NCBI GenBank assembly: GCA_037074705.1
Contig: JAYJMR010000057.1
Location: 1-64,000, forward strand
Direction: 5' to 3'
Source of the DNA: Zhengitettix transpicula
Lineage: Eukaryota > Arthropoda > Insecta > Orthoptera > Tetrigidae
Length of the DNA stretch: 64,000 nucleotides
Shown here: in pieces, positions 1 to 12,199 of the stretch
Position numbering within the stretch: position 1 is the first letter of the stretch
How the letters are laid out: each line of letters begins with the position of its first letter
Translations under genes and position numbers: made by a program
Notes under the pieces: generated by a model
What the model was told of the DNA's origin: nothing
The model's input: the letters and a program-made list of their open reading frames with translations, nothing else
The model's database searches: none

Positions 1-25
1 ATTTAATTAATATATCGTAATATTT
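1..25 (+). repeat. Partial monomer at the left edge
   Basis: The window opens inside a monomer, in the AT-rich dyad just before the CpG cluster. The array therefore continues beyond the left edge. Confidence 0.95.
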
Positions 26-2372
26 CGACGTTTCGACGACAAGTTTGGAATTTCACCAACCAAGAAACTAAAAATAACAAAGTCTTATTTCATAATAAAT
101 GACTCGTTCTTTATAAAAATTACTCAAACCAGCACTTCTAAAATCTTAATCCATTAATATTAATTAATATATCGTAATATTTCGACGTTTCGACGACAAG
201 TTTGGAATTTCACCAACCAAGAATCTTCAATAACAAAGTCTTATTTCATAATAAATGACTCGTTCTTTATAAAAATTACTCAAACCTGCACTTCTAAAAT
301 CTTAATCCATTAATATTAATTAATATTTCGTAATATTTCGACGTTTCGACGACAAGTTTGAATTTCACCAACCAAGAATCTCAAATAACAAAGTCTTATT
401 TCATAATAAATGACTCGTTCTTTATAAAAATTACTCAAACCTGCACTTCTAAAATCTTATTCCATTAATATTAATTAATATATCGTAATATTTCGACGTT
501 TCGACGACAAGTTTGGAATTTCACCAACCAAGAATCTTCAAATAACAAAGTCTTATTTCATAATAAATGACTCTTTCTTATAAAAATTACTCAAACCTGC
601 ACTTCTAAAATCTTAATCTATTAATATTAATTAATATATCGTAATATTTCGACGTTTCGACGACAAGTTTGGAATTTCACCAACCAAGAATCTTCAAATA
701 ACAAAGTCTTATTTCATAATAAATGACTCGTTCTTTATAAAAATTACTCAAACCTGCACTTCTAAAATCTTATTCCATTAATATTAATTAATATATCGTA
801 ATATTTCGACGTTTCGACGACAAGTTTGGAATTTCACCAACCAAGAATCTTCAAATAACAAAGTCTTATTTTATAATAAATGACTCGTTCTTTATAAAAA
901 TTACTCAAACCTGCACTTCTAAAATCATATTCCATTAATATTAATTAATATATCGTAATATTTCGACGTTTCGACGACAAGTTTGGAATTTCACCAACCA
1001 AGAAACTAAAAATAACAAAGTCTTATTTCATAATAAATGACTCGTTCTTTATAAAAATTACTCAAACCTGCACTTCTAAAATCTTATTCCATTAATATTA
1101 ATTAATATATCGTAATATTTCGACGTTTCGACGACAAGTTTGGAATTTCACCAACCAAGAATCTTCAAATAACAAAGTCTTATTTCATAATAAATGACTC
1201 GTTCTTTATAAAAATTACTCAAACCTGCACTTCTAAAATCTTATTCCATTAATATTAATTAATATATCGTAATATTTCGACGTTTCGACGACAAGTTTGG
1301 AATTTCACCAACCAAGAAACTAAAAATAACAAAGTCTTATTTCATAATAAATGACTCGTTCTTTATAAAAATTACTCAAACCAGCACTTCTAAAATCTTA
1401 ATCCATTAATATTAATTAATATATCGTAATATTTCGACGTTTCGACGACAAGTTTGGAATTTCACCAACCAAGAATCTTCAAATAACAAAGTCTTATTTC
1501 ATAATAAATGACTCGTTCTTTATAAAAATTACTCAAACCTGCACTTCTAAAATCTTATTCCATTAATATTAATTAATATATCGTAATATTTCGACGTTTC
1601 GACGACAAGTTTGGAATTTCACCAACCAAGAATCTTCAAATAACAAAGTCTTATTTCATAATAAATGACTCGTTCTTTATAAAAATTACTCAAACCTGCA
1701 CTTCTAAAATCTTAATCCATTAATATTAATTAATATTTCGTAATATTTCGACGTTTCGACGACAAGTTTGGAATTTCACCAACCAAGAATCTTCAAATAA
1801 CAAAGTCTTATTTCATAATAAATGACTCGTTCTTTATAAAAATTACTCAAACCTGCACTTCTAAAATCTTATTCCATTAATATTAATTAATATATCGTAA
1901 TATTTCGACGTTTCGACGACAAGTTTGGAATTTCACCAACCAAGAATCTTCAAATAACAAAGTCTTATTTCATAATAAATGACTCGTTCTTTATAAAAAT
2001 TACTCAAACCTGCACTTCTAAATTCTTAATCCATTAATATTAATTAATATATCGTAATATTTCGACGTTTCGACGACAAGTTTGGAATTTCACCAACCAA
2101 GAAACTAAAATAACAAAGTCTTATTTCATAATAAATGACTCGTTCTTTATAAAAATTACTCAAACCTGCACTTCTAAAATCTTATTCCATTAATATTAAT
2201 TAATATATCGTAATATTTCGACGTTTCGACGACAAGTTTGGAATTTTACCAACCAAGAATCTTCAAATAACAAAGTCTTATTTCATAATAAATGACTCGT
2301 TCTTTATAAAAATTAGTCAAACCTGCACTTCTAAAATCTTAATCCATTAATATTAATTAATATATCGTAATA

Positions 2373-2388
2373 TTTCGACGTTTCGACG
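2373..2388 (+). repeat. Tandem 8-mer TTTCGACG x2 in each monomer (CpG cluster)
   Basis: Each monomer contains two perfect adjacent copies of TTTCGACG followed by AC, shown here in the reference unit. It holds four CpGs within 13 bp and two TCGA sites 8 bp apart, in an otherwise very AT-rich sequence. It is among the least variable parts of the monomer. Exceptions include the CGACAACAAG units at 18.1-22.2 kb, occasional TTTAGACG units, and two adjacent units near 54.03 and 54.18 kb that keep only one 8-mer. Such conservation could mark a protein-binding site or could simply reflect homogenisation. The sequence does not decide between these. Confidence 0.9.
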
Positions 2389-2443
2389 ACAAGTTTGGAA
2401 TTTCACCAACCAAGAATCTTCAAATAACAAAGTCTTATTTCAT

Positions 2444-2449
2444 AATAAA
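2444..2449 (+). promoter_or_regulatory. AATAAA string (polyadenylation-signal-like), once per monomer
   Basis: AATAAA lies at monomer positions 69-74, eighteen bases upstream of the TATAAAAA string, and recurs every 157 bp. If the array were transcribed on this strand, any transcript would meet this signal in each unit. It is equally explained by AT-richness. The ATAACTCG and AAAATAAATG variants change the flanks without removing it. Confidence 0.2.
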
Positions 2450-2461
2450 TGACTCGTTCTT

Positions 2462-2469
2462 TATAAAAA
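2462..2469 (+). promoter_or_regulatory. TATAAAAA string (TATA-box-like), once per monomer
   Basis: TATAAAAA occurs at monomer positions 87-94 in nearly every unit, shown here in the reference unit. It matches a TATA-box consensus, but no gene lies downstream anywhere in the window. It could support low-level satellite transcription or be chance in AT-rich DNA. The match to the motif is certain. Function is unsupported. Confidence 0.25.
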
Positions 2470-2502
2470 TTACTCAAACCTGCACTTCTAAAATCTTAAT
2501 CC

Positions 2503-2520
2503 ATTAATATTAATTAATAT
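2503..2520. repeat. AT-rich overlapping dyads containing TTAATTAA
   Basis: Two perfect palindromes overlap here: ATTAATATTAAT (2503-2514) and ATATTAATTAATAT (2507-2520). The second contains TTAATTAA, so the 8-bp PacI site occurs in most monomers of the array. Monomer variants alter this segment in several ways (TAAATTATAT, TTATTTAAT, TAATAATTATTAAT, AATTTATAT), several of which lose TTAATTAA. Short AT-rich dyads are common in centromeric satellites and may form cruciforms. A role here is only inferred. Confidence 0.85.
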
Positions 2521-2539
2521 ATCGTAATATTTCGACGTT

Positions 2540-3940
2540 TCGACGACAAGTTTGGAATTTCACCAACCAAGAAACTAAAAATAACAAAGTCTTATTTCAT
2601 AATAAATGACTCGTTCTTTATAAAAATTACTCAAACCTGCACTTCTAAAATCTTAATCCATTAATATTAATTAATATATCGTAATATTTCGACGTTTCGA
2701 CGACAAGTTTGGAATTTCACCAACCAAGAAACTAAAAATAACAAAGTCTTATTTCATAATAAATGATACGTTCTTTATAAAAATTACTCAAACCAGCACT
2801 TCTAAAATCTTAATCCATTAATATTAATTAATATATCGTAATATTTCGACGTTTCGACGACAAGTTTGGAATTTCACCAACCAAGAATCTTCAAATAACA
2901 AAGTCTTATTTCATAATAAATGACTCGTTCTTTATAAAAATTACTCAAACCTGCACTTCTAAAATCTTAATCCATTAATATTAATTAATATATCGTAATA
3001 TTTCGACGTTTCGACGACAAGTTTGGAATTTCACCAACCAAGAATCTTCAAATAACAAAGTCTTATTTCATAATAAATGACTCGTTCTTTATAAAAATTA
3101 CTCAAACCTGCACTTCTAAAATCTTAATCCATTAATATTAATTAATATATCGTAATATTTCGACGTTTCGACGACAAGTTTGGAATTTCACCAACCAAGA
3201 AACTAAAAATAACAAAGTCTTATTTCATAATAAATGACTCGTTCTTTATAAAAATTACTCAAACCTGCACTTCTAAAATCTTAATCCATTAATATTAATT
3301 AATATATCGTAATATTTCGACGTTTCGACGACAAGTTTGGAATTTCACCAACCAAGAAACTAAAAATAACAAAGTCTTATTTCATAATAAATGATACGTT
3401 CTTTATAAAAATTACTCAAACCAGCACTTCTAAAATCTTAATCCATTAATATTAATTAATATATCGTAATATTTCGACGTTTCGACGACAAGTTTGGAAT
3501 TTCACCAACCAAGAATCTTCAAATAACAAAGTCTTATTTCATAATAAATGACTCGTTCTTTATAAAAATTACTCAAACCTGCACTTCTAAAATCTTAATC
3601 CATTAATATTAATTAATATATCGTAATATTTCGACGTTTCGACGACAAGTTTGGAATTTCACCAACCAAGAAACTAAAAATAACAAAGTCTTATTTCATA
3701 ATAAATGATACGTTCTTTATAAAAATTACTCAAACCAGCACTTCTAAAATCTTAATCCATTAATATTAATTAATATATCGTAATATTTCGACGTTTCGAC
3801 GACAAGTTTGGAATTTCACCAACCAAGAATCTTCAAATAACAAAGTCTTATTTCATAATAAATGACTCGTTCTTTATAAAAATTACTCAAACCTGCACTT
3901 CTAAAATCTTAATCCATTAATATTAATTAATATATCGTAA
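2540..3940 (+). repeat. Local 4-mer/2-mer HOR marked by TGATACG
   Basis: The rare change TGACTCG to TGATACG appears at 2764, 3392 and 3706, which is 628 bp (4 monomers) and then 314 bp (2 monomers) apart. Each marked unit is K type with CCAGCAC, and is preceded by a K unit or followed by standard CCTGCAC units in matching order. This is a short tandem duplication of a multi-monomer block with one shorter derivative. Confidence 0.75.
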
Positions 3941-5999
3941 TATTTCGACGTTTCGACGACAAGTTTGGAATTTCACCAACCAAGAATCTTCAAATAACAA
4001 AGTCTTATTTCATAATAAATGACTCGTTCTTTATAAAAATTAGTCAAACCTGCACTTCTAAAATCTTAATCCATTAATATTAATTAATATATCGTAATAT
4101 TTCGACGTTTCGACGACAAGTTTGGAATTTCACCAACCAAGAATCTTCAAATAACAAAGTCTTATTTCATAATAAATGACTCGTTCTTTATAAAAATTAG
4201 TCAAACCTGCACTTCTAAAATCTTAATCCATTAATATTAATTAATATATCGTAATATTTCGACGTTTCGACGACAAGTTTGGAATTTCACCAACCAAGAA
4301 ACTAAAAATAACAAAGTCTTATTTCATAATAAATGACTCGTTCTTTATAAAAATTACTCAAACCAGCACTTCTAAAATCTTAATCCATTAATATTAATTA
4401 ATATATCGTAATATTTCGACGTTTCGACGACAAGTTTGGAATTTCACCAACCAAGAATCTTCAAATAACAAAGTCTTATTTCATAATAAATGACTCGTTC
4501 TTTATAAAAATTACTCAAACCTGCACTTCTAAAATCTTAATCCATTAATATTAATTAATATATCGTAATATTTCGACGTTTCGACGACAAGTTTGGAATT
4601 TCACCAACCAAGAAACTAAAATAACAAAGTCTTATTTCATAATAAATGACTCGTTCTTTATAAAAATTACTCAAACCTGCACTTCTAAAATCTTAATCCA
4701 TTAATATTAATTAATATATCGTAATATTTCGACGTTTCGACGACAAGTTTGGAATTTCACCAACCAAGAATCTTCAAATAACAAAGTCTTATTTCATAAT
4801 AAATGACTCGTTCTTTATAAAAATTAGTCAAACCTGCACTTCTAAAATCTTAATCCATTAATATTAATTAATATATCGTAATATTTCGACGTTTCGACGA
4901 CAAGTTTGGAATTTTACCAACCAAGAATCTTCAAATAACAAAGTCTTATTTCATAATAAATGACTCCTTCTTTATAAAAATTACTCAAACCTGCACTTCT
5001 AAAATCTTATTCCATTAATATTAATTAATATATCGTAATATTTCGACGTTTCGACGACAAGTTTGGAATTTCACCAACCAAGAATCTTCAAATAACAAAG
5101 TCTTATTTCATAATAAATGACTCGTTCTTTATAAAAATTAGTCAAACCTGCACTTCTAAAATCTTAATCCATTAATATTAATTAATATATCGTAATATTT
5201 CGACGTTTCGACGACAAGTTTGGAATTTCACCAACCAAGAATCTTCAAATAACAAAGTCTTATTTCATAATAAATGACTCGTTCTTTATAAAAATTACTC
5301 AAACCTGCACTTCTAAAATCTTAATCCATTAATATTAATTAATATATCGTAATATTTCGACGTTTCGACGACAAGTTTGGAATTTCACCAACCAAGAATC
5401 TTCAAATAACAAAGTCTTATTTCATAATAAATGACTCGTTCTTTATAAAAATTACTCAAACCTGCACTACTAAAATCTTAATCTATTAATATTAATTAAT
5501 ATATCTCAATATTTCGACGTTTCGACGACAAGTTTGGAATTTCACCAACCAAGAATCTTCAAATAACAAAGTCTTATTTCATAATAAATGACTCGTTCTT
5601 TATAAAAATTACTCAAACCTGCACTTCTAAAATCTTAATCTATTAATATTAATTAATATATCTCAATATTTCGACGTTTCGACGACAAGTTTGGAATTTC
5701 ACCAACCAAGAAACTAAAAATAACAAAGTCTTATTTCATAATAAATGACTCGTTCTTTATAAAAATTAGTCAAACCTGCACTTCTAAAATCTTAATCCAT
5801 TAATATTAATTAATATATCGTAATATTTCGACGTTTCGACGACAAGTTTGGAATTTCACCAACCAAGAATCTTCAAATAACAAAGTCTTATTTCATAATA
5901 AATGACTCGTTCTTTATAAAAATTAGTCAAACCTGCACTTCTAAAATCTTAATCCATTAATATTAATTAATATATCGTAATATTTCGACGTTTCGACGA

Positions 6000-8900
6000 C
6001 AAGTTTGGAATTTCACCAACCAAGAAACTAAAATAACAAAGTCTTATTTCATAATAAATGACTCGTTCTTTATAAAAATTACTCAAACCAGCACTTCTAA
6101 AATCTTAATCCATTAATATTAATTAATATATCGTAATATTTCGACGTTTCGACGACAAGTTTGGAATTTCACCAACCAAGAAACTAAAAATAACAAAGTC
6201 TTATTTCATAATAAATGACTCGTTCTTTATAAAAATTACTCAAACCTGCACTTCTAAAATCTTATTCCATTAATATTAATTAATATATCGTAATATTTCG
6301 ACGTTTCGACGACAAGTTTGGAATTTCACCAACAAAGAAACTAAAAATAACAAAGTCTTATTTCATAATAAATGACTCGTTCTTTATAAAAATTACTCAA
6401 ACCTGCACTTCTAAAATCTTAATCCATAAATATTAATTAATATATCGTAATATTTCGACGTTTCGACGACAAGTTTGGAATTTCACCAACCAAGAAACTA
6501 AAAATAACAAAGTCTTATTTCCTAATAAATGACTCGTTCTTTATAAAAATTACTCAAACCTGCACTTCTAAAATCTTAATCTATTAATATTAATTAATAT
6601 ATCGTAATATTTCGACGTTTCGACGACAAGTTTGGAATTTTACCAACCAAGAATCTTCAAATAACAAAGTCTTATTTCATAATAAATGACTCGTTCTTTA
6701 TAAAAATTACTCAAACCAGCACTTCTAAAATCTTAATCCATTAATATTAATTAATATATCGTAATATTTCGACGTTTCGACGACAAGTTTGGAATTTCAC
6801 CAACCAAGAAACTAAAATAACAAAGTCTTATTTCATAATAAATGACTCGTTCTTTATAAAAATTACTCAAACCAGCACTTCTAAAATCTTAATCCATTAA
6901 TATTAATTAATATATCGTAATATTTCGACGTTTCGACGACAAGTTTGGAATTTCACCAACCAAGAAACTAAAAATAACAAAGTCTTATTTCATAATAAAT
7001 GACTCGTTCTTTATAAAAATTACTCAAACCTGCACTTCTAAAATCTTATTCCATTAATATTAATTAATATATCGTAATATTTCGACGTTTCGACGACAAG
7101 TTTGGAATTTCACCAACCAAGAAACTAAAAATAACAAAGTCTTATTTCATAATAAATGACTCGTTCTTTATAAAAATTACTCAAACCTGCACTTCTAAAA
7201 TCTTAATCCATTAATATTAATTAATATATCGTAATATTTCGACGTTTCGACGACAAGTTTGGAATTTTACCAACCAAGAATCTTCAAATAACAAAGTCTT
7301 ATTTCATAATAAATGACTCGTTCTTTATAAAAATTACTCAAACCTGCACTTCTAAAATCTTAATCTATTAATATTAATTAATATATCGTAATATTTCGAC
7401 GTTTCGACGACAAGTTTGGAATTTCACCAACCAAGAAACTAAAAATAACAAAGTCTTATTTCATAATAAATGACTCGTTCTTTATAAAAATTACTCAAAC
7501 CAGCACTTCTAAAATCTTAATCCATTAATATTAATTAATATATCGTAATATTTCGACGTTTCGACGACAAGTTTGGAATTTTACCAACCAAGAATCTTCA
7601 AATAACAAAGTCTTATTTCATAATAAATGACTCGTTCTTTATAAAAATTACTCAAACCTGCACTTCTAAAATCTTATTCCATTAATATTAATTAATATAT
7701 CGTAATATTTCGACGTTTCGACGACAAGTTTGGAATTTCACCAACCAAGAAACTAAAAATAACAAAGTCTTATTTCATAATAAATGACTCGTTCTTTATA
7801 AAAATTACTCAAACCTGCACTTCTAAAATCTTAATCCATTAATATTAATTAATATATCGTAATATTTCGACGTTTCGACGACAAGTTTGGAATTTCACCA
7901 ACCAAGAAACTAAAAATAACAAAGTCTTATTTCCTAATAAATGACTCGTTCTTTATAAAAATTACTCAAACCTGCACTTCTAAAATCTTAATCTATTAAT
8001 ATTAATTAATATATCGTAATATTTCGACGTTTCGACGACAAGTTTGGAATTTCACCAACCAAGAAACTAAAAATAACAAAGTCTTATTTCATAATAAATG
8101 ACTCGTTCTTTATCAAAATTACTCAAACCAGCACTTCTTAAATCTTAATCCATTAATATTAATTAATATATCGTAATATTTCGACGTTTCGACGACAAGT
8201 TTGGAATTTTACCAACCAAGAATTTTCAAATAACAAAGTCTTATTTCATAATAAATGACTCGTTCTTTATAAAAATTACTCAAACCTGCACTTCTAAAAT
8301 CTTATTCCATTAATATTAATTAATATATCGTAATATTTCGACGTTTCGACGACAAGTTTGGAATTTCACCAACCAAGAAACTAAAAATAACAAAGTCTTA
8401 TTTCATAATAAATGACTCGTTCTTTATAAAAATTACTCAAACCTGCACTTCTAAAATCTTAATCCATTAATATTAATTAATATATCGTAATATTTCGACG
8501 TTTCGACGACAAGTTTGGAATTTCACCAACCAAGAAACTAAAAATAACAAAGTCTTATTTCATAATAAATGACTCGTTCTTTATAAAAATTACTCAAACC
8601 AGCACTTCTAAAATCTTAATCCATTAATATTAATTAATATATCGTAATATTTCGACGTTTCGACGACAAGTTTGGAATTTTACCAACCAAGAATCTTCAA
8701 ATAACAAAGTCTTATTTCATAATAAATGACTCGTTCTTTATAAAAATTACTCAAACCTGCACTTCTAAAATCTTATTCCATTAATATTAATTAATATATC
8801 GTAATATTTCGACGTTTCGACGACAAGTTTGGAATTTCACCAACCAAGAAACTAAAAATAACAAAGTCTTATTTCATAATAAATGACTCGTTCTTTATAA

Positions 8901-9900
8901 AAATTACTCAAACCTGCACTTCTAAAATCTTAATCCATTAATATTAATTAATATATCGTAATATTTCGACGTTTCGACGACAAGTTTGGAATTTTACCAA
9001 CCAAGAATCTTCAAATAACAAAGTCTTATTTCATAATAAATGACTCGTTCTTTATAAAAATTACTCAAACCTGCACTTCTAAAATCTTAATCTATTAATA
9101 TTAATTAATATATCGTAATATTTCGACGTTTCGACGACAAGTTTGGAATTTCACCAACCAAGAAACTAAAAATAACAAAGTCTTATTTCATAATAAATGA
9201 CTCGTTCTTTATAAAAATTACTCAAACCAGCACTTCTAAAATCTTAATCCATTAATATTAATTAATATATCGTAATATTTCGACGTTTCGACGACAAGTT
9301 TGGAATTTTACCAACCAAGAATCTTCAAATAACAAAGTCTTATTTCATAATAAATGACTCGTTCTTTATAAAAATTACTCAAACCTGCACTTCTAAAATC
9401 TTATTCCATTAATATTAATTAATATATCGTAATATTTCGACGTTTCGACGACAAGTTTGGAATTTCACCAACCAAGAATCTTCAAATAACAAAGTCTTAT
9501 TTCATAATAAATGACTCGTTCTTTATAAAAATTACTCAAACCAGCACTTCTAAAATCTTAATCCATTAATATTAATTAATATATCGTAATATTTCGACGT
9601 TTCGACGACAAGTTTGGAATTTTACCAACCAAGAATCTTCAAATAACAAAGTCTTATTTCATAATAAATGACTCGTTCTTTATAAAAATTACTCAAACCA
9701 GCACTTCTAAAATCTTAATCCATTAATATTAATTAATATATCGTAATATTTCGACGTTTCGACGACAAGTTTGGAATTTTACCAACCAAGAATCTTCAAA
9801 TAACAAAGTCTTATTTCATAATAAATGACTCGTTCTTTATAAAAATTACTCAAACCTGCACTTCTAAAATCTTATTCCATTAATATTAATTAATATATCG
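6000..9900 (+). repeat. 4-mer/3-mer HOR: K-CCAGCAC, TTTTACC-ATTCCA, K-AATCCA, AATCTA
   Basis: The order of variants repeats: a K unit with CCAGCAC; a TTTTACC unit with ATTCCA; a K unit with CCTGCAC and AATCCA; then a unit with AATCTA. The TTTTACC plus ATTCCA combination falls at 7579, 8207, 8678, 9306 and 9777, alternating 628 and 471 bp (4 and 3 monomers). A TTTCCTAATAAAT marker at about 6519 and 7931 links two copies 9 monomers apart, less one base for the short K unit between them. This is a clear local higher-order repeat with loss or gain of single monomers. Confidence 0.8.
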
Positions 9901-11399
9901 TAATATTTCGACGTTTCGACGACAAGTTTGGAATTTCACCAACCAAGAATCTTCAAATAACAAAGTCTTATTTCATAATAAATGACTCGTTCTTTATAAA
10001 AATTAGTCAAACCTGCACTTCTAAAATCTTAATCCATTAATATTAATTAATATATCGTAATATTTCGACGTTTCGACGACAAGTTTGGAATTTCACCAAC
10101 CAAGAATCTTCAAATAACAAAGTCTTTTTTCATAATAAATGACTCGTTCTTTATAAAAATTACTCAAACCTGCACTTCTAAAATCTTAATCCATTAATAT
10201 TAATTAATATATCGTAATATTTCGACGTTTCGACGACAAGTTTGGAATTTCACCAACCAAGAATCTTCAAATAACAAAGTCTTATTTCATAATAAATGAC
10301 TCGTTCTTTATAAAAATTAGTCAAACCTGCACTTCTAAAATCTTAATCCATTAATATTAATTAATATATCGTAATATTTCGACGTTTCGACGACAAGTTT
10401 GGAATTTCACCAACCAAGAATCTTCAAATAACAAAGTCTTATTTCATAATAAATGACTCGTTCTTTATAAAAATTACTCAAACCTGCACTTCTAAAATCT
10501 TAATCCATTAATATTAATTAATATATCGTAATATTTCGACGTTTCGACGACAAGTTTGGAATTTCACCAACCAAGAATCTTCAAATAACAAAGTCTTATT
10601 TCATAATAAATGACTCGTTCTTTATAAAAATTACTCAAACCAGCACTTCTAAAATCTTAATCCATTAATATTAATTAATATATCGTAATATTTCGACGTT
10701 TCGACGACAAGTTTGGAATTTCACCAACCAAGAAACTAAAATAACAAAGTCTTATTTCATAATAAATGACTCGTTCTTTATAAAAATCACTCAAACCAGC
10801 ACTTCTAAAATCTTAATCCATTAATATTAATTAATATATCGTAATATTTCGACGTTTCGACGACAAGTTTGGAATTTCACCAACCAAGAATCTTCAAATA
10901 ACAAAGTCTTATTTCATAATAAATGACTCGTTCTTTATAAAAATTAGTCAAACCTGCACTTCTAAAATCTTAATCCATTAATATTAATTAATATATCGTA
11001 ATATTTCGACGTTTCGACGACAAGTTTGGAATTTCACCAACCAAGAAACTAAAAATAACAAAGTCTTATTTCATAATAAATGACTCGTTCTTTATAAAAA
11101 TTACTCAAACCAGCACTTCTAAAATCTTAATCCATTAATATTAATTAATATATCGTAATATTTCGACGTTTCGACGACAAGTTTGGAATTTTACCAACCA
11201 AGAATCTTCAAATAACAAAGTCTTATTTCATAATAAATGACTCGTTCTTTATAAAAATTAGTCAAACCTGCACTTCTAAAATCTTAATCCATTAATATTA
11301 ATTAATATATCGTAATATTTCGACGTTTCGACGACAAGTTTGGAATTTCACCAACCAAGAAACTAAAAATAACAAAGTCTTATTTCATAATAAATGACT

Positions 11400-11800
11400 C
11401 GTTCTTTATAAAAATTACTCAAACCTGCATTTCTAAAATCTTAATCCATTAATATTAATTAATATATCGTAATATTTCGACGTTTCGACGACAAGTTTGG
11501 AATTTCCCAAACCAAGAATCTTCAAATAACAAAGTCTTATTTCATAATAAATGACTCGTTCTTTATAAAAATTACTCAAACCTGCATTTCTAAAATCTTA
11601 ATCCATTAATATTAATTAATATATGGTAATATTTCGACGTTTCGACGGCAAGTTTGGAATTTCACCAACCAAGAATCTTCAAATAACAAAGTCTTATTTC
11701 ATAATAAATGACTCGTTCTTTATAAAAATTACTCAAACCTGCACTTCTAAAATCTTAAACTATTAATATTAATTAATAAATGATAATTTTTCGACGTTTC
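11400..11800 (+). repeat. Divergent patch at the end of K domain 1
   Basis: Three consecutive units carry a cluster of private changes: CCTGCATTTC, TTTCCCAAACC (about 11504), ATATGGTAAT (about 11622), CGACGGCAAG (about 11644), CTTAAACTATT and AATGATAATTTTTCG (about 11779). Most of these are absent from adjacent monomers. The patch lies where K units stop. The AATGATAAT change recurs, in a slightly different form, at 15388 and beyond. It may be a boundary between two homogenised blocks. Confidence 0.6.
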
Positions 11801-12199
11801 GACGACAAGTTTGGAATTTCACCAACCAAGAATCTTCAAATAACAAAGTCTTATTTCATAATAAATGACTCGTTCTTTATAAAAATTACTCAAACCTGCA
11901 CTTCTAAAATCTTAATCCATTAATATTAATTAATATATCGTAATATTTCGACGTTTCGACGACAAGTTTGGAATTTCACCAACCAAGAATCTTCAAATAA
12001 CAAAGTCTTATTTCATAATAAATGACTCGTTCTTTATAAAAATTACTCAAACCAGCACTTCTAAAATCTTAATCCATTAATATTAATTAATATATCTCAA
12101 TATTTCGACGTTTCGACGACAAGTTTGGAATTTCACCAACCAAGAATCTTCAAATAACAAAGTCTTATTTCATAATAAATGACTCGTTCTTTATAAAAA

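Larger units (their letters stand above)
2376..2532 (+). repeat. Reference monomer matching the majority consensus
   Basis: This unit carries the majority base at every diagnostic site and is exactly 157 bp. Using its first C as position 1, the landmarks are: the CpG cluster at 1-13; the TTTCACC/TTTTACC site near 26-32; the AATCTTCAAAT/AAACTAAAAAT site at 40-50; AATAAA at 69-74; TATAAAAA at 87-94; the ACTC/AGTC/ATTC site at 97-100; the CCTGCAC/CCAGCAC/CCAGATCTT site at 104-112; the AATCCA/ATTCCA/AATCTA site at 123-128; an AT-rich dyad at 128-145; and the CGTAAT/CTCAAT/CCCAAT/CAAAAT site at 148-153. Positions quoted in other entries follow this scheme. All three forward frames contain stops (for example TAA at 50, 114 and 130), and so do the reverse frames. 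Confidence 0.95.
26..11400 (+). repeat. K-type domain 1: mixed AAACTAAAAAT and AATCTTCAAAT monomers
   Basis: Monomers with AAACTAAAAAT at positions 40-50 (three substitutions from AATCTTCAAAT, here called K type) are interspersed with standard monomers up to a last K unit near 11359. The TTTTACC variant also occurs here, first near 2243, and usually on non-K units. A one-base-shorter K form (AAACTAAAAT) is scattered at about 2103, 4612, 6026, 6812 and 10736. K units are absent from the next 18.5 kb. The first units carry single-base deletions near 228, 360, 391 and 577 that are not shared with neighbours. Confidence 0.85.

Noticed and set aside
2373..2395. Canonical CENP-B box in the TTTCGACGTTTCGACGACAA region
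   Set aside because: TTCG is present, but the required A and CGGG positions downstream do not match at either TTCG.
2376..2532. Internal half-repeat structure showing the monomer arose as a dimer
   Set aside because: Only short AT-rich words (AATCTT, TTAAT) recur within the unit. No convincing alignment of two halves was visible by eye.
11400..11800. Transposon insertion or foreign sequence at the divergent patch
   Set aside because: The monomer phase and length are kept through the patch and the changes are substitutions, so nothing was inserted.
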